Assembly: GCF_003350405.1 (NCBI RefSeq)
Contig: NZ_QQAW01000013.1
Coordinates: 1 to 64,000 of the forward strand
Origin: Gluconacetobacter liquefaciens
GTDB taxonomy: Bacteria; Pseudomonadota; Alphaproteobacteria; Acetobacterales; Acetobacteraceae
DNA: 64,000 nucleotides
Reading direction: 5' to 3'
The translations under genes and the position numbers were made by a program. Shown here piece after piece: positions 26,825 through 38,409 of this stretch (positions are counted from its first letter, which is position 1; every line of letters starts with the position of its first letter). Below the pieces are notes generated by a model. The model did not search any database. It was not told the origin of the DNA and saw only the letters and a list, made by a program, of their open reading frames with translations.

Positions 26825-26868
26825 TTGTGGTGGACTCAACCATCCCACCACAAAATCTTGTGGACAAG
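26825..26868. promoter_or_regulatory. Inverted repeats and DnaA-box-like sites upstream of gcrA
   Basis: A perfect 9-bp inverted repeat, TTGTGGTGG (26825-26833) and CCACCACAA (26845-26853), is followed by the palindrome CTTGTGGACAAG (26857-26868). The latter contains TGTGGACAA, whose complement TTGTCCACA is one base from the DnaA consensus. It lies 43 to 86 bases before the gcrA start. In Caulobacter gcrA transcription depends on DnaA, which makes this site plausible. Confidence 0.5.
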
Positions 26869-26927
26869 GCTGGGAGTAACCTGTTCACAACCCGGGGGAA
26901 AAACGGTGCGGAACCTGTCCGTAAATA

Positions 26928-27072
26928 TGCGCCGACGACGATCGAGCGCGCGCCCCTGCGCTTCGATGCGCGCGGCCCCTCAAGGCCGCTCCGCTCCAAT
27001 GCCCGGAGACACAGGCCGGGCGCGGTCCCTGAAGGGCCGCCCTCGCTCAGCAACCCGCGTTTTCGGTCAGGC
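26928..27072. repeat. MITE-like element, family 3, diverged copy
   Basis: Aligns with the reverse complement of 24882-25045, including CTCCGCTCCAATGCCCGGAG and the end TTTTCGGTCAGGC. The far end near 26928 has decayed. It abuts the rnd stop codon. Confidence 0.65.
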
Positions 27073-27074
27073 TT

Positions 27075-28256
27075 TCAGCACCCGACCCTGCGAATGCGCG
27101 TCCCATCCACCCCCAGCAGCATGGTACCGGCCTTCAGCGCCAACGCATCCTCGCCGAACACCACCCGCCGCCAGCCCTGCAACACCGGCAGATCGGGCTC
27201 GGCCTCCAGCGCCAGACGGTCGATATCCTCCGACGACGCCACCAGGCGGGGCGCCACGTCATGCTCCTCGCAGCACGCCGCCAGCAGCACTTTCAGCAGC
27301 GCGACCAGCGCCGGCGACGGGCGCGGGCCGTCCTTGCCCCGGCTCTGGCGCGGCAACGATGCCTCGGGCAGCGCATACGCCGCCGCAATGGCCTCCAGCA
27401 GCCCGGCCCCGCTGCGACCCTCGGCAAACCCGCGCGACACGCCGCGCACGCGGGCCAGCGCCTCGGCATCGGTCGGGGCGGTCGCCGCAATCTCCAGCAG
27501 GCTCTCGTCCTTCAGCAGCCGCTGGCGGGGCACGTTCACCCGCTGGGCCTCCAGTTCGCGCCATGCGGTAATCGCCCGCAGAATGCCCAGCATCCGCCGG
27601 TTGCTGGTGCGCGGGCGCATCTTCTCCCACAGGCTCTCCGGGTCGGGGCGGAACGTCTCGGGCCGGGTCAGCACCGCCAGTTCGGCCGCCACCCATTCCG
27701 TTCGCCCTTCCGTCTCCAGCCGCTCGCGCAGAAGCTGGTAGACGGTGCGCAGATAGGTCACATCGGCGGCGGCATAAGCGATCTGCGCCGGCGACAGCGG
27801 CCGGGCGGACCAGTCAGAGAAACGGTGCGCCTTGTCGATATGCGCGCCCGTCAGAGACGAGACCAGATTGTCATATCCCACCTGGTCGCCATAGCCGGCG
27901 ACCATCGCCGCCACCTGGGTATCGTACAGCGCCGCCGGCAGCCGGTCGAACAGATGCAGGAAGATTTCCAGGTCCTGCCGCGCGGCATGAAACACCTTGG
28001 TCACCGCCGGATCGTCCAGCAGTTCGCCCAGCGGCGACAGGTCCAGTCCGGGCGCCAGCGTGTCCACCACCACCACGTCATGCGCGCCGGCCAACTGCAC
28101 CAGACACAGTTCCGGCCAGTAGGTCCGTTCGCGGACGAACTCGGTATCGATCGTCACGAACGGCTCCCGCCGTAATCGTTCGACGACCGCAACCAGTTCG
28201 TCAGTGGAGGTCATCAGGACAGGGGCGGGAAAATCCGCTTTGAGTGCACGCGCCAT
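27075..28256 (-). CDS. rnd: Ribonuclease D
   Basis: 393 residues. 3'-5' exonuclease domain of the DEDDy group: [11 protein letters not shown] (Asp and Glu of motif I), [13 protein letters not shown] (motif II) and [13 protein letters not shown] (motif III). The HRDC domain follows in the second half (ERVNVPR-type region and REL..R linker). It trims tRNA and other stable RNA 3' ends in the cytosol. ATG 28256 is used; ATG 28214 would also keep the exonuclease domain. Divergent from queF across a structured 128-base gap. Confidence 0.92.
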   Translation of the reverse strand: MARALKADFPAPVLMTSTDELVAVVERLRREPFVTIDTEFVRERTYWPELCLVQLAGAHDVVVVDTLAPGLDLSPLGELLDDPAVTKVFHAARQDLEIFLHLFDRLPAALYDTQVAAMVAGYGDQVGYDNLVSSLTGAHIDKAHRFSDWSARPLSPAQIAYAAADVTYLRTVYQLLRERLETEGRTEWVAAELAVLTRPETFRPDPESLWEKMRPRTSNRRMLGILRAITAWRELEAQRVNVPRQRLLKDESLLEIAATAPTDAEALARVRGVSRGFAEGRSGAGLLEAIAAAYALPEASLPRQSRGKDGPRPSPALVALLKVLLAACCEEHDVAPRLVASSEDIDRLALEAEPDLPVLQGWRRVVFGEDALALKAGTMLLGVDGTRIRRVGC

Positions 28257-28277
28257 CCGGTCCTGTTATCATGGGGT

Positions 28278-28336
28278 CCTACCGGTGCGAAAGCACCCAC
28301 GGGGGAAAACCGCCGCTTGACGCGGCAAAGGCGGCT
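28278..28336 (+). promoter_or_regulatory. Structured leader between rnd and queF
   Basis: Contains a perfect GGTGC-GAAA-GCACC hairpin with a GNRA loop (28284-28297), then GCCGC-TTGAC-GCGGC (28312-28326), which competes with CCGCC/GGCGG (28310-28334). This arrangement suggests a folded 5' leader. It does not match a preQ1 riboswitch that I can recognise. Confidence 0.35.
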
Positions 28337-28384
28337 CCGGCATCACCCCTCTCCCACAGCCCCGCATCGCAAGGATCACGGAAC

Positions 28385-28864
28385 GTGAGCGCATCCACCC
28401 CGCCCGACGACGGCACCCAGGCCCTCACACAACTGGGCCGCGCCTCCGCCCAGCCCGCCAGTCCCGAGGACGCGACGCTGGAGCGCGTCCCCGCCCCCTA
28501 TCGCGACCGGCGCTACCTCGTCCGCTTCACCGCGCCGGAATTCACCTCGCTCTGCCCGGTCACCGGCCAGCCGGACTTCGCGCACCTGGTCATCGACTAC
28601 GTGCCCGACCAGTGGATCGTGGAAAGCAAGTCGCTCAAGCTGTTCCTGACCAGCTTCCGCAACCACGGCGCCTTCCACGAGGCCTGCTCGGTCCAGATCG
28701 CCACCACGCTGGTCGATCTGCTCTCCCCGGTCTGGCTGCGCATCGGCGCCTACTGGTACCCGCGCGGCGGCATGCCCATCGACGTGTTCTGGCAGACCGG
28801 CGCACCGCCGGCCGATGTGTGGATTCCCGCACAGGACGTGCCGGGGTACCGGGGACGCGGTTAA
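28385..28864 (+). CDS. queF: NADPH-dependent 7-cyano-7-deazaguanine reductase QueF
   Basis: 159 residues from GTG 28385, with AAGGA ten bases upstream. Catalytic Cys in [15 protein letters not shown], QueF motif [17 protein letters not shown], and a conserved FHEAC. It reduces preQ0 to preQ1 in queuosine biosynthesis, a two-step four-electron nitrile reduction. The short single-domain (unimodular) type fits the length. Earlier in-frame starts reach back to 28244 but run into the structured leader. Confidence 0.94.
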   Translation: MSASTPPDDGTQALTQLGRASAQPASPEDATLERVPAPYRDRRYLVRFTAPEFTSLCPVTGQPDFAHLVIDYVPDQWIVESKSLKLFLTSFRNHGAFHEACSVQIATTLVDLLSPVWLRIGAYWYPRGGMPIDVFWQTGAPPADVWIPAQDVPGYRGRG

Positions 28865-28865
28865 A

Positions 28866-28951
28866 GGCCTTCTTTTGTCTTCCGAAAAAGAAGCAAAAAG
28901 ACTTTTATCCGTTCAGGAGCCTCGCAACGCGCAGCGATAAAGGCTCCTGAA
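28866..28951. repeat. T/A-rich hairpin repeat, family 2, copy a
   Basis: Starts with TTCTTTTGTCTTCCGAAAAAGAA, then AAAAAGACTTTTATCCGTTC. A perfect 11-bp inverted repeat, TTCAGGAGCCT (28912-28922) and AGGCTCCTGAA (28941-28951), follows. It lies between the convergent queF and atpC and may serve as a queF terminator. Confidence 0.65.
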
Positions 28952-28971
28952 CAGATCGGCCAAGAACGCAA

Positions 28972-29003
28972 AACGCCCCCGACTCGCAAGAGCCGGGGGC
29001 GTT
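28972..29003 (-). terminator. Rho-independent terminator of the atp operon
   Basis: AACGCCCCCGACTC and GAGCCGGGGGCGTT pair around GCAA with one mismatch. On the minus strand a short T-run follows. It lies 31 bases after the atpC stop. Confidence 0.88.
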
Positions 29004-29033
29004 CCACATGAAACCAGTCTACTGGCGAAAGCC

Positions 29034-29456
29034 TCAGGCGGCCTTCACGGCCTCCCCACCAGCGGCTTCGATTTCGGCCCGCGCGGACTGCATCTTCGCC
29101 ATCAGCAGGTCCAGCGCCGGCACGTTCATCTTGTCGGCGGCGTCGTAAGACGCCTCCAGCCCGGCAAGCCGCTTCTGCGCATCGGCCACCGACAGATCGG
29201 CCAGCGCCGTCGCCTGATCGGCCAGAATGGTGCAGCGGGTCGCCGTCATGTCGGCAAACCCGCCGGCGACGAAAAACCGTTCCGTCACCACGCCATTTTC
29301 ATATAGTTCGACCACACCGCCGCGCAGCAGCAGCATCATCGGCGCACGATCGGGCATGGCGGCGATATCGCCTTCCAGGCCCGGGATCACCGCCATCTCG
29401 ACAGCGCGCGAGAAGAGAACCTTCTCGGGGCTGACGATCTCGACCTCAATCGACAT
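29034..29456 (-). CDS. atpC: ATP synthase F1 epsilon subunit
   Basis: 140 residues. The beta-sandwich start MSIEVEIVSPEKVLFSRAVE and the GVVELYENGVVTERFFVAGG region are typical of epsilon; a C-terminal helical hairpin follows. It couples rotation in the central stalk and can inhibit ATP hydrolysis. Last gene of atpHAGDC, 31 bases after atpD. Confidence 0.95.
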   Translation of the reverse strand: MSIEVEIVSPEKVLFSRAVEMAVIPGLEGDIAAMPDRAPMMLLLRGGVVELYENGVVTERFFVAGGFADMTATRCTILADQATALADLSVADAQKRLAGLEASYDAADKMNVPALDLLMAKMQSARAEIEAAGGEAVKAA

Positions 29457-29487
29457 GGGCTGTCTTCCTTGCGCGGGAGCCGGCCGT

Positions 29488-31882
<2,395 letters not shown>

Positions 31883-31898
31883 GGGTGCCTGTCCGCCT

Positions 31899-33437
31899 TC
31901 AGCCCGCGAACTGACGGCTGAACGCCGTCAGGAAGTCGGTCAGACGGACCTCGTTGTCCTTGGTGATCTGCCGCTCGGTACGGATCGAGTCCAGGATGTC
32001 CTTGCCGGCCGCATGCAGCTCGGTCAGGAGCTGGCGTTCGAAGGCCGTCACCTTCTCCACCGGCACATTGTCGATGAAGCCGCGGGTGCCGGCAAACAGC
32101 ACGCACACCTGCTCCTCGACCGGCAGCGGCGAGGTCTCGGGCTGTTTCAGCAGCTCGACCAGGCGCGCACCACGGGCAAGCTGCTTCTGCGTCGCCGGAT
32201 CGAGGTCCGAGGCGAACTGCGAGAACGCCGCCATTTCGCGATACTGCGCCAGCTCCAGCTTGATCTTGCCGGCAACCTGCTTCATCGCCTTGATCTGCGC
32301 GGCCGAACCGACGCGCGACACCGAGCCGCCCACGTTCACCGCCGGGCGGATGCCGCGATAGAACAGGTCGGTCTCCAGAAACACCTGACCGTCGGTGATC
32401 GAGATCACGTTGGTCGGGATGTAGGCGGCCACGTCGCCGGCCTGCGTCTCGATGACCGGCAGAGCCGTCAGCGAACCCGCGCCATATTCGTCCGACATCT
32501 TCGCGGCGCGTTCCAGCAGGCGCGAATGCAGGTAGAACACGTCACCCGGATAGGCTTCACGGCCCGGCGGACGGCGCAGCAGCAGCGACATCTGGCGGTA
32601 GGCCACGGCCTGCTTGGACAGATCGTCATAGACGATCAGCGCATGCATGCCGTTGTCGCGGAAATACTCGCCCATGGCGCAGGCGGCATACGGGGCCAGA
32701 TACTGCATCGGCGCCGGGTCGGACGCCGTGGCGGCGACGACGATGGAATATTCCATCGCGCCGGCCTCTTCCAGCGTGCGCACCAACTGCGCCACGGTCG
32801 AGCGCTTCTGCCCGATGGCGACATAGATGCAGTACAGCGACTTCTTGTCGTCGCCCAGCGCGTTGACCGGCTTCTGCGCGACGATGGTGTCGATCAGGAT
32901 GGCGGTCTTGCCGGTCTGGCGGTCACCGATGATCAGTTCGCGCTGCCCGCGCCCGATCGGCACCAGCGCGTCGATCGCCTTGATGCCCGTCTGCATCGGC
33001 TCGCCGACCGACTGGCGCGGCATGATGCCGGGCGCCTTGATGTCGGCGCGCTTCATGATCACGTCGCCAACCAGCGGGCCCTTGCCGTCGATCGGGTTGC
33101 CCAGACCGTCGACCACGCGGCCCAGCAGGGCCTTGCCGGTCGGAACCTCGACCACCTTGCCGGTGCGGGCAACGGTGTCGCCTTCGCGCATCTCGGAGTC
33201 GTCGCCGAAGATCACGACGCCGACATTGTCGTTCTCGAGGTTCAGCGCCATGCCCTGCTGGCCGGAGGCCGGGAACTCGACCATCTCGCCGGCCTGCACG
33301 TTCTGCAGGCCATAGACGCGGGCGATGCCGTCGCCGACCGACAGGATCGTGCCGGTCTCGGCGACCTCGGCACTCGTGTCGAACGAGGCGATCTGCTGCT
33401 TGAGGATATCCGAAATCTCAGCGGGACGGATTTCCAT
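31899..33437 (-). CDS. atpA: ATP synthase F1 alpha subunit
   Basis: 512 residues from ATG 33437 ([16 protein letters not shown]). The atpH stop overlaps that ATG by one base, and GGGAG lies upstream; a GTG one codon earlier is also possible. P-loop [13 protein letters not shown] and the signature [14 protein letters not shown] are intact. It is the non-catalytic nucleotide-binding subunit of F1. Confidence 0.97.
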   Translation of the reverse strand: MEIRPAEISDILKQQIASFDTSAEVAETGTILSVGDGIARVYGLQNVQAGEMVEFPASGQQGMALNLENDNVGVVIFGDDSEMREGDTVARTGKVVEVPTGKALLGRVVDGLGNPIDGKGPLVGDVIMKRADIKAPGIMPRQSVGEPMQTGIKAIDALVPIGRGQRELIIGDRQTGKTAILIDTIVAQKPVNALGDDKKSLYCIYVAIGQKRSTVAQLVRTLEEAGAMEYSIVVAATASDPAPMQYLAPYAACAMGEYFRDNGMHALIVYDDLSKQAVAYRQMSLLLRRPPGREAYPGDVFYLHSRLLERAAKMSDEYGAGSLTALPVIETQAGDVAAYIPTNVISITDGQVFLETDLFYRGIRPAVNVGGSVSRVGSAAQIKAMKQVAGKIKLELAQYREMAAFSQFASDLDPATQKQLARGARLVELLKQPETSPLPVEEQVCVLFAGTRGFIDNVPVEKVTAFERQLLTELHAAGKDILDSIRTERQITKDNEVRLTDFLTAFSRQFAG

Positions 33438-34033
33438 CACGCGGCTCCCTTCATGGCGTGGTGCAGGCGGGTCAGGCGGGAATTGAGGCTGGTGTCATAG
33501 AGCCGGGCGCCGACGCGCACGACCAGACCGCCCAGCAGAGCCGCGTCAACGCGCTCCTGAATATTGACCTTGGAATAGCCGGCCTCGGCGAGGCGGCCCT
33601 GAATCTGTATGCGCTGCACGTCCGTCAGCGGCTGGGCCGACACGATCTCGGCCACGGCTTCGCCACGGCGGGCCGCCGCGATCGCCGCCACGGCGTCCAG
33701 GATCTCGGCCAAGCGGGGCAGCCGGCGGTTGCGGGCGACCACGCCCACGAAATTGCGGATGACCCACCCGAAGCCCTGGGCTTCCAGCACGGCGTCCAGC
33801 GCCTTCGTCGACACGGCGATATCCAGCGTGCGATTCGTCAGGACGGCGCGCAACTCGGCGCTTTCCGCGATCAGGCGCCGCAGCGCCGCCGCATGGTCCA
33901 GCACGTCATCAAGCAGCCAGCGCTCGGCGGCGAAATCGTAGAGGGCCGTCGCGTAACGACCGGGCAGGCCATTGGCAACGGAGGCGATCGGTATTGTTGT
34001 CGTTCCACCCGAAACCACGGTCGGTCTTTCCAT
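33437..34033 (-). CDS. atpH: ATP synthase F1 delta subunit
   Basis: 198 residues, slightly longer than usual because of a 24-residue N-terminal extension before [14 protein letters not shown]-terminal [22 protein letters not shown] is the conserved end. Delta joins F1 to the peripheral stalk. First gene of the F1 operon; the F0 genes are not in this window, as usual for alphaproteobacteria with split F1 and F0 clusters. The operon promoter should lie in 34034-34134. Confidence 0.95.
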   Translation of the reverse strand: MERPTVVSGGTTTIPIASVANGLPGRYATALYDFAAERWLLDDVLDHAAALRRLIAESAELRAVLTNRTLDIAVSTKALDAVLEAQGFGWVIRNFVGVVARNRRLPRLAEILDAVAAIAAARRGEAVAEIVSAQPLTDVQRIQIQGRLAEAGYSKVNIQERVDAALLGGLVVRVGARLYDTSLNSRLTRLHHAMKGAA

Positions 34034-34134
34034 CCCAGTGTCTTTAGGTCATTGCAGCGCGCCAACGGCCCGGCACGAAGTCCAAGCCGATGGCGCGCCT
34101 CTAGCATGCTGATCCGCCACGCGCAACACGCGCG

Positions 34135-35268
34135 TCAGGCCGGCACCGAGAGCAGCGCGGGGCGGAAGGCCGTCGTCTCGCGCTGCACCAGTGTCACGCC
34201 CAGATCCACGATGCGCGGCACGTCGTGCCGGCCTGCCAGCAGGTCCAGCACCATGGTCCCCGTCCGCTCGCCGATCGCGCGGTAATCGACCGCCACCGTC
34301 GTCAGCGCGGGCACCACGGCGCCGCCGATCTCAAACCCGCCAAACCCCATCAGCGACACGTCCTCCGGCACCCGCACGCCCCGGCGCCGGCATTCCATCA
34401 AAGCCCCCACGCCCACCAGATCGGACACGGCGAAGACGGCATGCAGGTCCGGCGCCCTGTCCAGCAGCGCACCCATGGCCTGCCCACCCTGGGTAAACGA
34501 GACCGGCGGCTTGCCCATCCGCTGTACCAGGTCCTCCCCCAGTCCCTCCTCGCGCAGCACCTCCAGGAAACCCTCCAGCCGCCTCCCGCCACGATGGTCG
34601 CAGGACAGGCCGTCGCCTTCCGCCGCCAGCACCCCGATTCGGGTATGGCCCAGCGCGATCAGATGGCGGGCGGCCAGCCGTCCGGCCTCGTGGTTGGAGT
34701 ACCCGACCATGGGATGCACCGGGTCCGCCACCAGCCCCGCCATCTGCACGATGGGAATCGTCTCGCCCGCCAGCAGCGCCCGCAGCGCCGGCCCACGCGG
34801 CCCCGCCGGCAGCACCAGTGCCTCCGCCCGCCGCCCCAGCATGTCCCGTACATGCCTTAGCATTGCGTTCTCATCATAGTCGGTATACCCTATCAGCAAC
34901 TCGTACCCTTCCCGACGGATGATGTCGGTCAGGCCGCGTGCCGCATCGGCGAAATTGGTATTGGTCAGCGTCGGCACCACAAGGCCGACGAATCCGCTGC
35001 GCCGGGTCGAAAGCGCCTCGGCCGCCCGATCAGGCACATAGCCCAGTTCGTCGATCGCCCGCGCGATCGCCTCGCGCGTGTCGGGCCGCACCAGATGCGG
35101 CGCCCGCAGTGCGCGCGACACCGTCATCCGCGACACGCCGGCCCGCACGGATACGTCGATGATGGTCGGCCGCACGCTGGCGCGCGCCACGACCGCCGCG
35201 GCGTCGGGCTCCGTCGTCCGCCGCGCGCCACCCGTCGCTTCCTCGCCCGTCATCCGCCTACCTGCCAT
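34135..35268 (-). CDS. LacI-family transcriptional repressor, GntR-like
   Basis: 377 residues with a 34-residue N-terminal extension. The LacI helix-turn-helix is IIDVSVRAGVSRMTVSRALR; the hinge and periplasmic-binding-like effector domain follow. Sequence character (LGYVPDRAAEALSTRRSGFV) is like gluconate-operon repressors. It is divergent from gluconate 5-dehydrogenase, which it probably represses, with gluconate or a derivative as inducer. Start at 35268 or ATG 35253; ribosome sites do not decide. Confidence 0.85.
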   Translation of the reverse strand: MAGRRMTGEEATGGARRTTEPDAAAVVARASVRPTIIDVSVRAGVSRMTVSRALRAPHLVRPDTREAIARAIDELGYVPDRAAEALSTRRSGFVGLVVPTLTNTNFADAARGLTDIIRREGYELLIGYTDYDENAMLRHVRDMLGRRAEALVLPAGPRGPALRALLAGETIPIVQMAGLVADPVHPMVGYSNHEAGRLAARHLIALGHTRIGVLAAEGDGLSCDHRGGRRLEGFLEVLREEGLGEDLVQRMGKPPVSFTQGGQAMGALLDRAPDLHAVFAVSDLVGVGALMECRRRGVRVPEDVSLMGFGGFEIGGAVVPALTTVAVDYRAIGERTGTMVLDLLAGRHDVPRIVDLGVTLVQRETTAFRPALLSVPA

Positions 35269-35435
35269 CTCCGCCCATGCCCCTGCGCATCGCGACCACT
35301 CCGCGCGTTGGTGCGTTATCCATCCGCGACGCGCTTATAGTCACCTCGCCCGGCGACCAAAGCCACATATATCATCAAACGCACGATGCGCCCGCCCAGG
35401 GACGGCGCATCCGAGCAGGAAAGAAGGAAACATCC

Positions 35436-36221
35436 ATGCCCGCTTCGCCCCTCTTCGACCTGACCGGCCGACTGGCCCTCGTCACCGGCTCCAGCGGCGG
35501 AATCGGCTACGCCATCGCCGCCGGCCTGGCCGATGCCGGCGCCCACGTCATCCTGAACGGGCGCGATGCGACGAAGCTGGAGGAAGCCGCCGCCCGCCTG
35601 CGCGACACCACGCCGCAGGGCGCCACCCGCACCATCCTGACCCGCCCCTTCGACGTCACCGACCGCCAGGCGGTCGAGGGTGCAGTCGGCGCGATCGAGG
35701 CCGAAGACGGGCCGATCCGCATCCTGGTCAACAATGCCGGCATCCAGCGCCGCGCTCCGCTCGATGTCTTCCCGCCCGAGGACTGGTCCGAGATCATCCG
35801 CACCAATCTCGACAGCGTCTTTTTCGTCGGTACGGCGGTCGCCCGGCACATGATCCCGCGCGGCATGGGCAAGATCATCAATATCGGCAGCGTGCAGTGC
35901 GAACTGGCCCGCCCCGGCATCGCGCCCTACACCGCCACCAAGGGCGCGGTGAAGAATCTCACCCGCGGCATGTGCGCCGACTGGGCGCGCCACGGCATGC
36001 AGATCAACGCCATCGGCCCCGGCTATTTCGAAACGCCCCTGAACCGCGCCCTGGTCGAAGACCCGGAATTCAACGCCTGGCTGACGAAGCGCACGCCCGC
36101 CGGCCGCTGGGGCAAGGTGGAGGAACTCCAGGGCGCCACCATCTTCCTGGCATCGGACGCCTCGTCCTTCGTCAACGGCCAGACGCTCTATGTCGATGGC
36201 GGCGTGCTGTCGGTCCTGTAA
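35436..36221 (+). CDS. gno: Gluconate 5-dehydrogenase (SDR family)
   Basis: 261 residues; AAGGA precedes ATG 35436. Cofactor motif TGSSGGIG, NNAG, and catalytic Ser with APYTATKGAVKNLT giving YxxxK. The stretches NNAGIQRRAPLDVF, VARHMIPRGMGKI and ELARPGIAPYTATKGA are very close to what I recall of Gluconobacter oxydans Gno, the cytosolic NADP-dependent enzyme that interconverts gluconate and 5-ketogluconate. Divergent from the LacI regulator. Its 3' end overlaps the convergent MFS gene by 34 bases. Confidence 0.9.
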   Translation: MPASPLFDLTGRLALVTGSSGGIGYAIAAGLADAGAHVILNGRDATKLEEAAARLRDTTPQGATRTILTRPFDVTDRQAVEGAVGAIEAEDGPIRILVNNAGIQRRAPLDVFPPEDWSEIIRTNLDSVFFVGTAVARHMIPRGMGKIINIGSVQCELARPGIAPYTATKGAVKNLTRGMCADWARHGMQINAIGPGYFETPLNRALVEDPEFNAWLTKRTPAGRWGKVEELQGATIFLASDASSFVNGQTLYVDGGVLSVL

Positions 36222-37690
36222 CCCGCCACAGGCACAGTCACGGGGACGGGCACGGGCACGGGCACGGGCGCATCGTCGAACAGCGCCCGCGCCGCCTGCG
36301 CGCTGGCCCGCGCCCGTCCCCCGGTCGTGAAAAACCCCAGCGCGCCCACCGCGCAGGAGAGCGCCACCAGCAGCCACCAGATCCGGTGCGTCGCCAGCGC
36401 CAGCGCGGCGCCGCTCCCCGCCGCGCGGGTCAGCACCGCGCCCATCATCGTCCCCGACAGCGCCACGCCCAGCAGCGCGCCGACCTGCCGGCTGGTCGAG
36501 GCCAGCGCCGCCGCCAGCCCCGCCTGATCGCGCGGCATGCCCGAAACGGCGCTGTTGGTAATCGGCGCGTTGCACAACCCGAAGCCACAGCCACACAGGC
36601 TGTATGAGAGCAGCAGCACCACAGGCGGCGTCACCGGTGTCAGCCCCGTCAGCAGCAGCGCCCCACTTCCAAGCCCGCACGCCGAAAGCAGCAGCGGCAA
36701 CCGCGCGCCACGCGCGCCCACCAGCCGCCCCGACAGTGGCGCGCAGGCCACGACCCCCAGCGCGAAGGGCAGCGTGTACAACCCCGCCCGCATGGCCGAG
36801 AGACCGCGCGCCTCCTGAAGATAAAGCGTGTTCAGGAACAGGAACGAACTGAAGATCGCAAAAGCGAAGACCGCGATCACGATCGCTCCGGAAAAAGGCA
36901 ACGCACGAAAAAACCGCAGGTCCAGCATCGGATGCGCACTGCGCCGTTCCACCCGATACAGCACCACCAGCCCCACCGCCGCAATCGCCAGCCCCGCGCG
37001 AATCCCCGGCGCGTGCCAGCCATAATCCCGCGCCTCGATCAGGGCGGCGGTAGCGGCCGCCAGGATCAGGGCCACCAGCGCCTGCCCCGCCCGGTCGATC
37101 GGCCGCACCCGGACCGCCCGCGATTCGGGAATCACCCGCAGGCTCAACACGAGCGCCAGCGCCCCGACAGGCAGATTGACCAGGAACACGGCACGCCAGC
37201 CCACCAGCGTCGTCAGCATGCCGCCGATCAGCGGCCCCAGTGCCAGCGCCAGTCCCGACATCGCGCCCCACACGCCAATCGCCCGCGCCCGTGCCGCGGG
37301 CTCGACGAAAACATTGGCAATGATCGATAGCGCCACCGGATTCAGCATCGCCCCGCCCAGCCCCTGGAACCCACGCGCCAGCACCAGCGCCCACGCGCTG
37401 GGCGCCAGACCGCACAACACGGACCCAAGGCAGAAGACGACAATGCCCGAAGTGAACACCAGCCGCCGTCCGATCCGGTCGGCGGTCGATCCCGCCAGCA
37501 CCAGCAGCGTCGCCACCACCAGCGTGTAGGCATCCACCACCCATTGCAGGGTCGACAGTCCGCCCCCCAGCCCGGCGCGAATCGCCGGCAGCGCCACGTT
37601 GACGATGGTCACGTCCATCATCACCAGAAAAAGGCTGAGGCAGCAGGCAGCCAGCACCAGATGCGGCCTGACGGGAGACGATCGGATCAT
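36188..37690 (-). CDS. MFS exporter, DHA2 (14-helix) type
   Basis: 500 residues with about 14 predicted membrane helices. Begins with the helix-1 motif LFLVMMDVTIVNVALPAI typical of EmrB/QacA drug:proton antiporters. Motif A is GSTADRIGRRLVF and motif C is GLALALGPLIGGML. Probably exports hydrophobic compounds across the inner membrane. The C-terminus carries a (PV)n run encoded by a hexanucleotide tandem repeat. Its last 34 bases overlap gno on the other strand. Lies 20 bases downstream of tRNA-Gly on the same strand. Confidence 0.88.
   Translation of the reverse strand: MIRSSPVRPHLVLAACCLSLFLVMMDVTIVNVALPAIRAGLGGGLSTLQWVVDAYTLVVATLLVLAGSTADRIGRRLVFTSGIVVFCLGSVLCGLAPSAWALVLARGFQGLGGAMLNPVALSIIANVFVEPAARARAIGVWGAMSGLALALGPLIGGMLTTLVGWRAVFLVNLPVGALALVLSLRVIPESRAVRVRPIDRAGQALVALILAAATAALIEARDYGWHAPGIRAGLAIAAVGLVVLYRVERRSAHPMLDLRFFRALPFSGAIVIAVFAFAIFSSFLFLNTLYLQEARGLSAMRAGLYTLPFALGVVACAPLSGRLVGARGARLPLLLSACGLGSGALLLTGLTPVTPPVVLLLSYSLCGCGFGLCNAPITNSAVSGMPRDQAGLAAALASTSRQVGALLGVALSGTMMGAVLTRAAGSGAALALATHRIWWLLVALSCAVGALGFFTTGGRARASAQAARALFDDAPVPVPVPVPVTVPVAGYRTDSTPPST
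36241..36270. repeat. Hexanucleotide tandem repeat inside the MFS gene
   Basis: Five head-to-tail CGGGCA-type units on the plus strand, with the outer units slightly diverged. In the MFS frame they encode alternating Pro-Val near the C-terminus. Unit changes would stay in frame. Confidence 0.75.
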
Positions 37691-37710
37691 GCGCGGAGAA
37701 TTCGGGAGAA

Positions 37711-37784
37711 TGGAGCGGGCGAAGGGAATCGAACCCTCCTCAGAAGCTTGGAAGGCTACTGCATTACCACTATGCTACGCCCGC
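37711..37784 (-). tRNA. tRNA-Gly (anticodon TCC)
   Basis: 74 bases with encoded CCA. Acceptor GCGGGCG/CGCCCGC, D-stem GCAT/ATGC, anticodon loop CTTCCAA, and T-loop TTCGATT. The anticodon stem GTAGC/GCTTC has a T-T mismatch at 28-42. Reads GGA and possibly GGG codons. Confidence 0.95.
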
Positions 37785-38001
37785 CCATATGGCCCTTCCA
37801 TACCGCCGAACCCGCCTCTCCGGCAAGCCCTCTCCGCCATCCTGCAAGGGCATGAATCAACACCGGGAAGAACGAATCGCCTCCCCCCTCTTGACTTTAC
37901 CCGCTGGGCATACTTTTTTCCGCTGCCTGCGCCGGGTTCGCACGGGTGGCCAGGGGAACAGCTTTCCGCTATTCCGTTGGTCGGCGCCGCAGGCGGCTTG
38001 C

Positions 38002-38078
38002 AGGGGTGTAGCTCAATTGGCTAGAGCGCCGGTCTCCAAAACCGGAGGTTGTGGGTTCGAGACCCTCCACCCCTGCCA
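38002..38078 (+). tRNA. tRNA-Trp (anticodon CCA)
   Basis: 77 bases with encoded CCA. Acceptor AGGGGTG/CACCCCT, anticodon loop CTCCAAA and T-loop TTCGAGA. It lies directly before secE-nusG, a conserved bacterial arrangement. Confidence 0.96.
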
Positions 38079-38205
38079 CTCGCCCCGGTCGGGAGTTTTC
38101 CCGCCCGGACCGTGACGGTGCCCCCGACATGCAGTATTTGGGTGTTTCCGGCCTCGTCCGCGCTCCGGTCCGGACTGCGGCGTGGTGGTTCGAGAAGGGT
38201 GTTTC

Positions 38206-38400
38206 GTGTCGGTCAGTCCCGCGAAATTTGTGCAAGATGTCCGCGCCGAGGCGAGCAAGGTCACATGGCCCACACGTCGCGCCACGCTGGTGACGACAGG
38301 TGCCGTGCTGGCAATGGCCACCATGACGTCGGTTTTCTTCTTTGTCGTCGACCAGATCATCGGCCTGGGCGTACGTGAACTTTTTGGGCTGGGAGGCTGA
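38206..38400 (+). CDS. secE: Preprotein translocase subunit SecE
   Basis: 64 residues from GTG 38206, with AGAAGGG seven bases upstream. Short single-helix alphaproteobacterial form: amphipathic start VSPAKFVQDVRAEASKVTWP, then one membrane helix (VTTGAVLAMATMTSVFFFVV). It clamps SecY in the translocon. Followed after 9 bases by nusG. Confidence 0.93.
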   Translation: MSVSPAKFVQDVRAEASKVTWPTRRATLVTTGAVLAMATMTSVFFFVVDQIIGLGVRELFGLGG

Positions 38401-38409
38401 GGAACGACC

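Noticed and set aside
28257-28384. preQ1 riboswitch in front of queF
   Set aside because: The hairpin and tail do not fit the known preQ1 classes; kept only as an unspecified structured leader.
34135-36221. A specific LacI operator between the regulator and gno
   Set aside because: I looked for a symmetrical CG-centred site in 35269-35435 and found none convincing.
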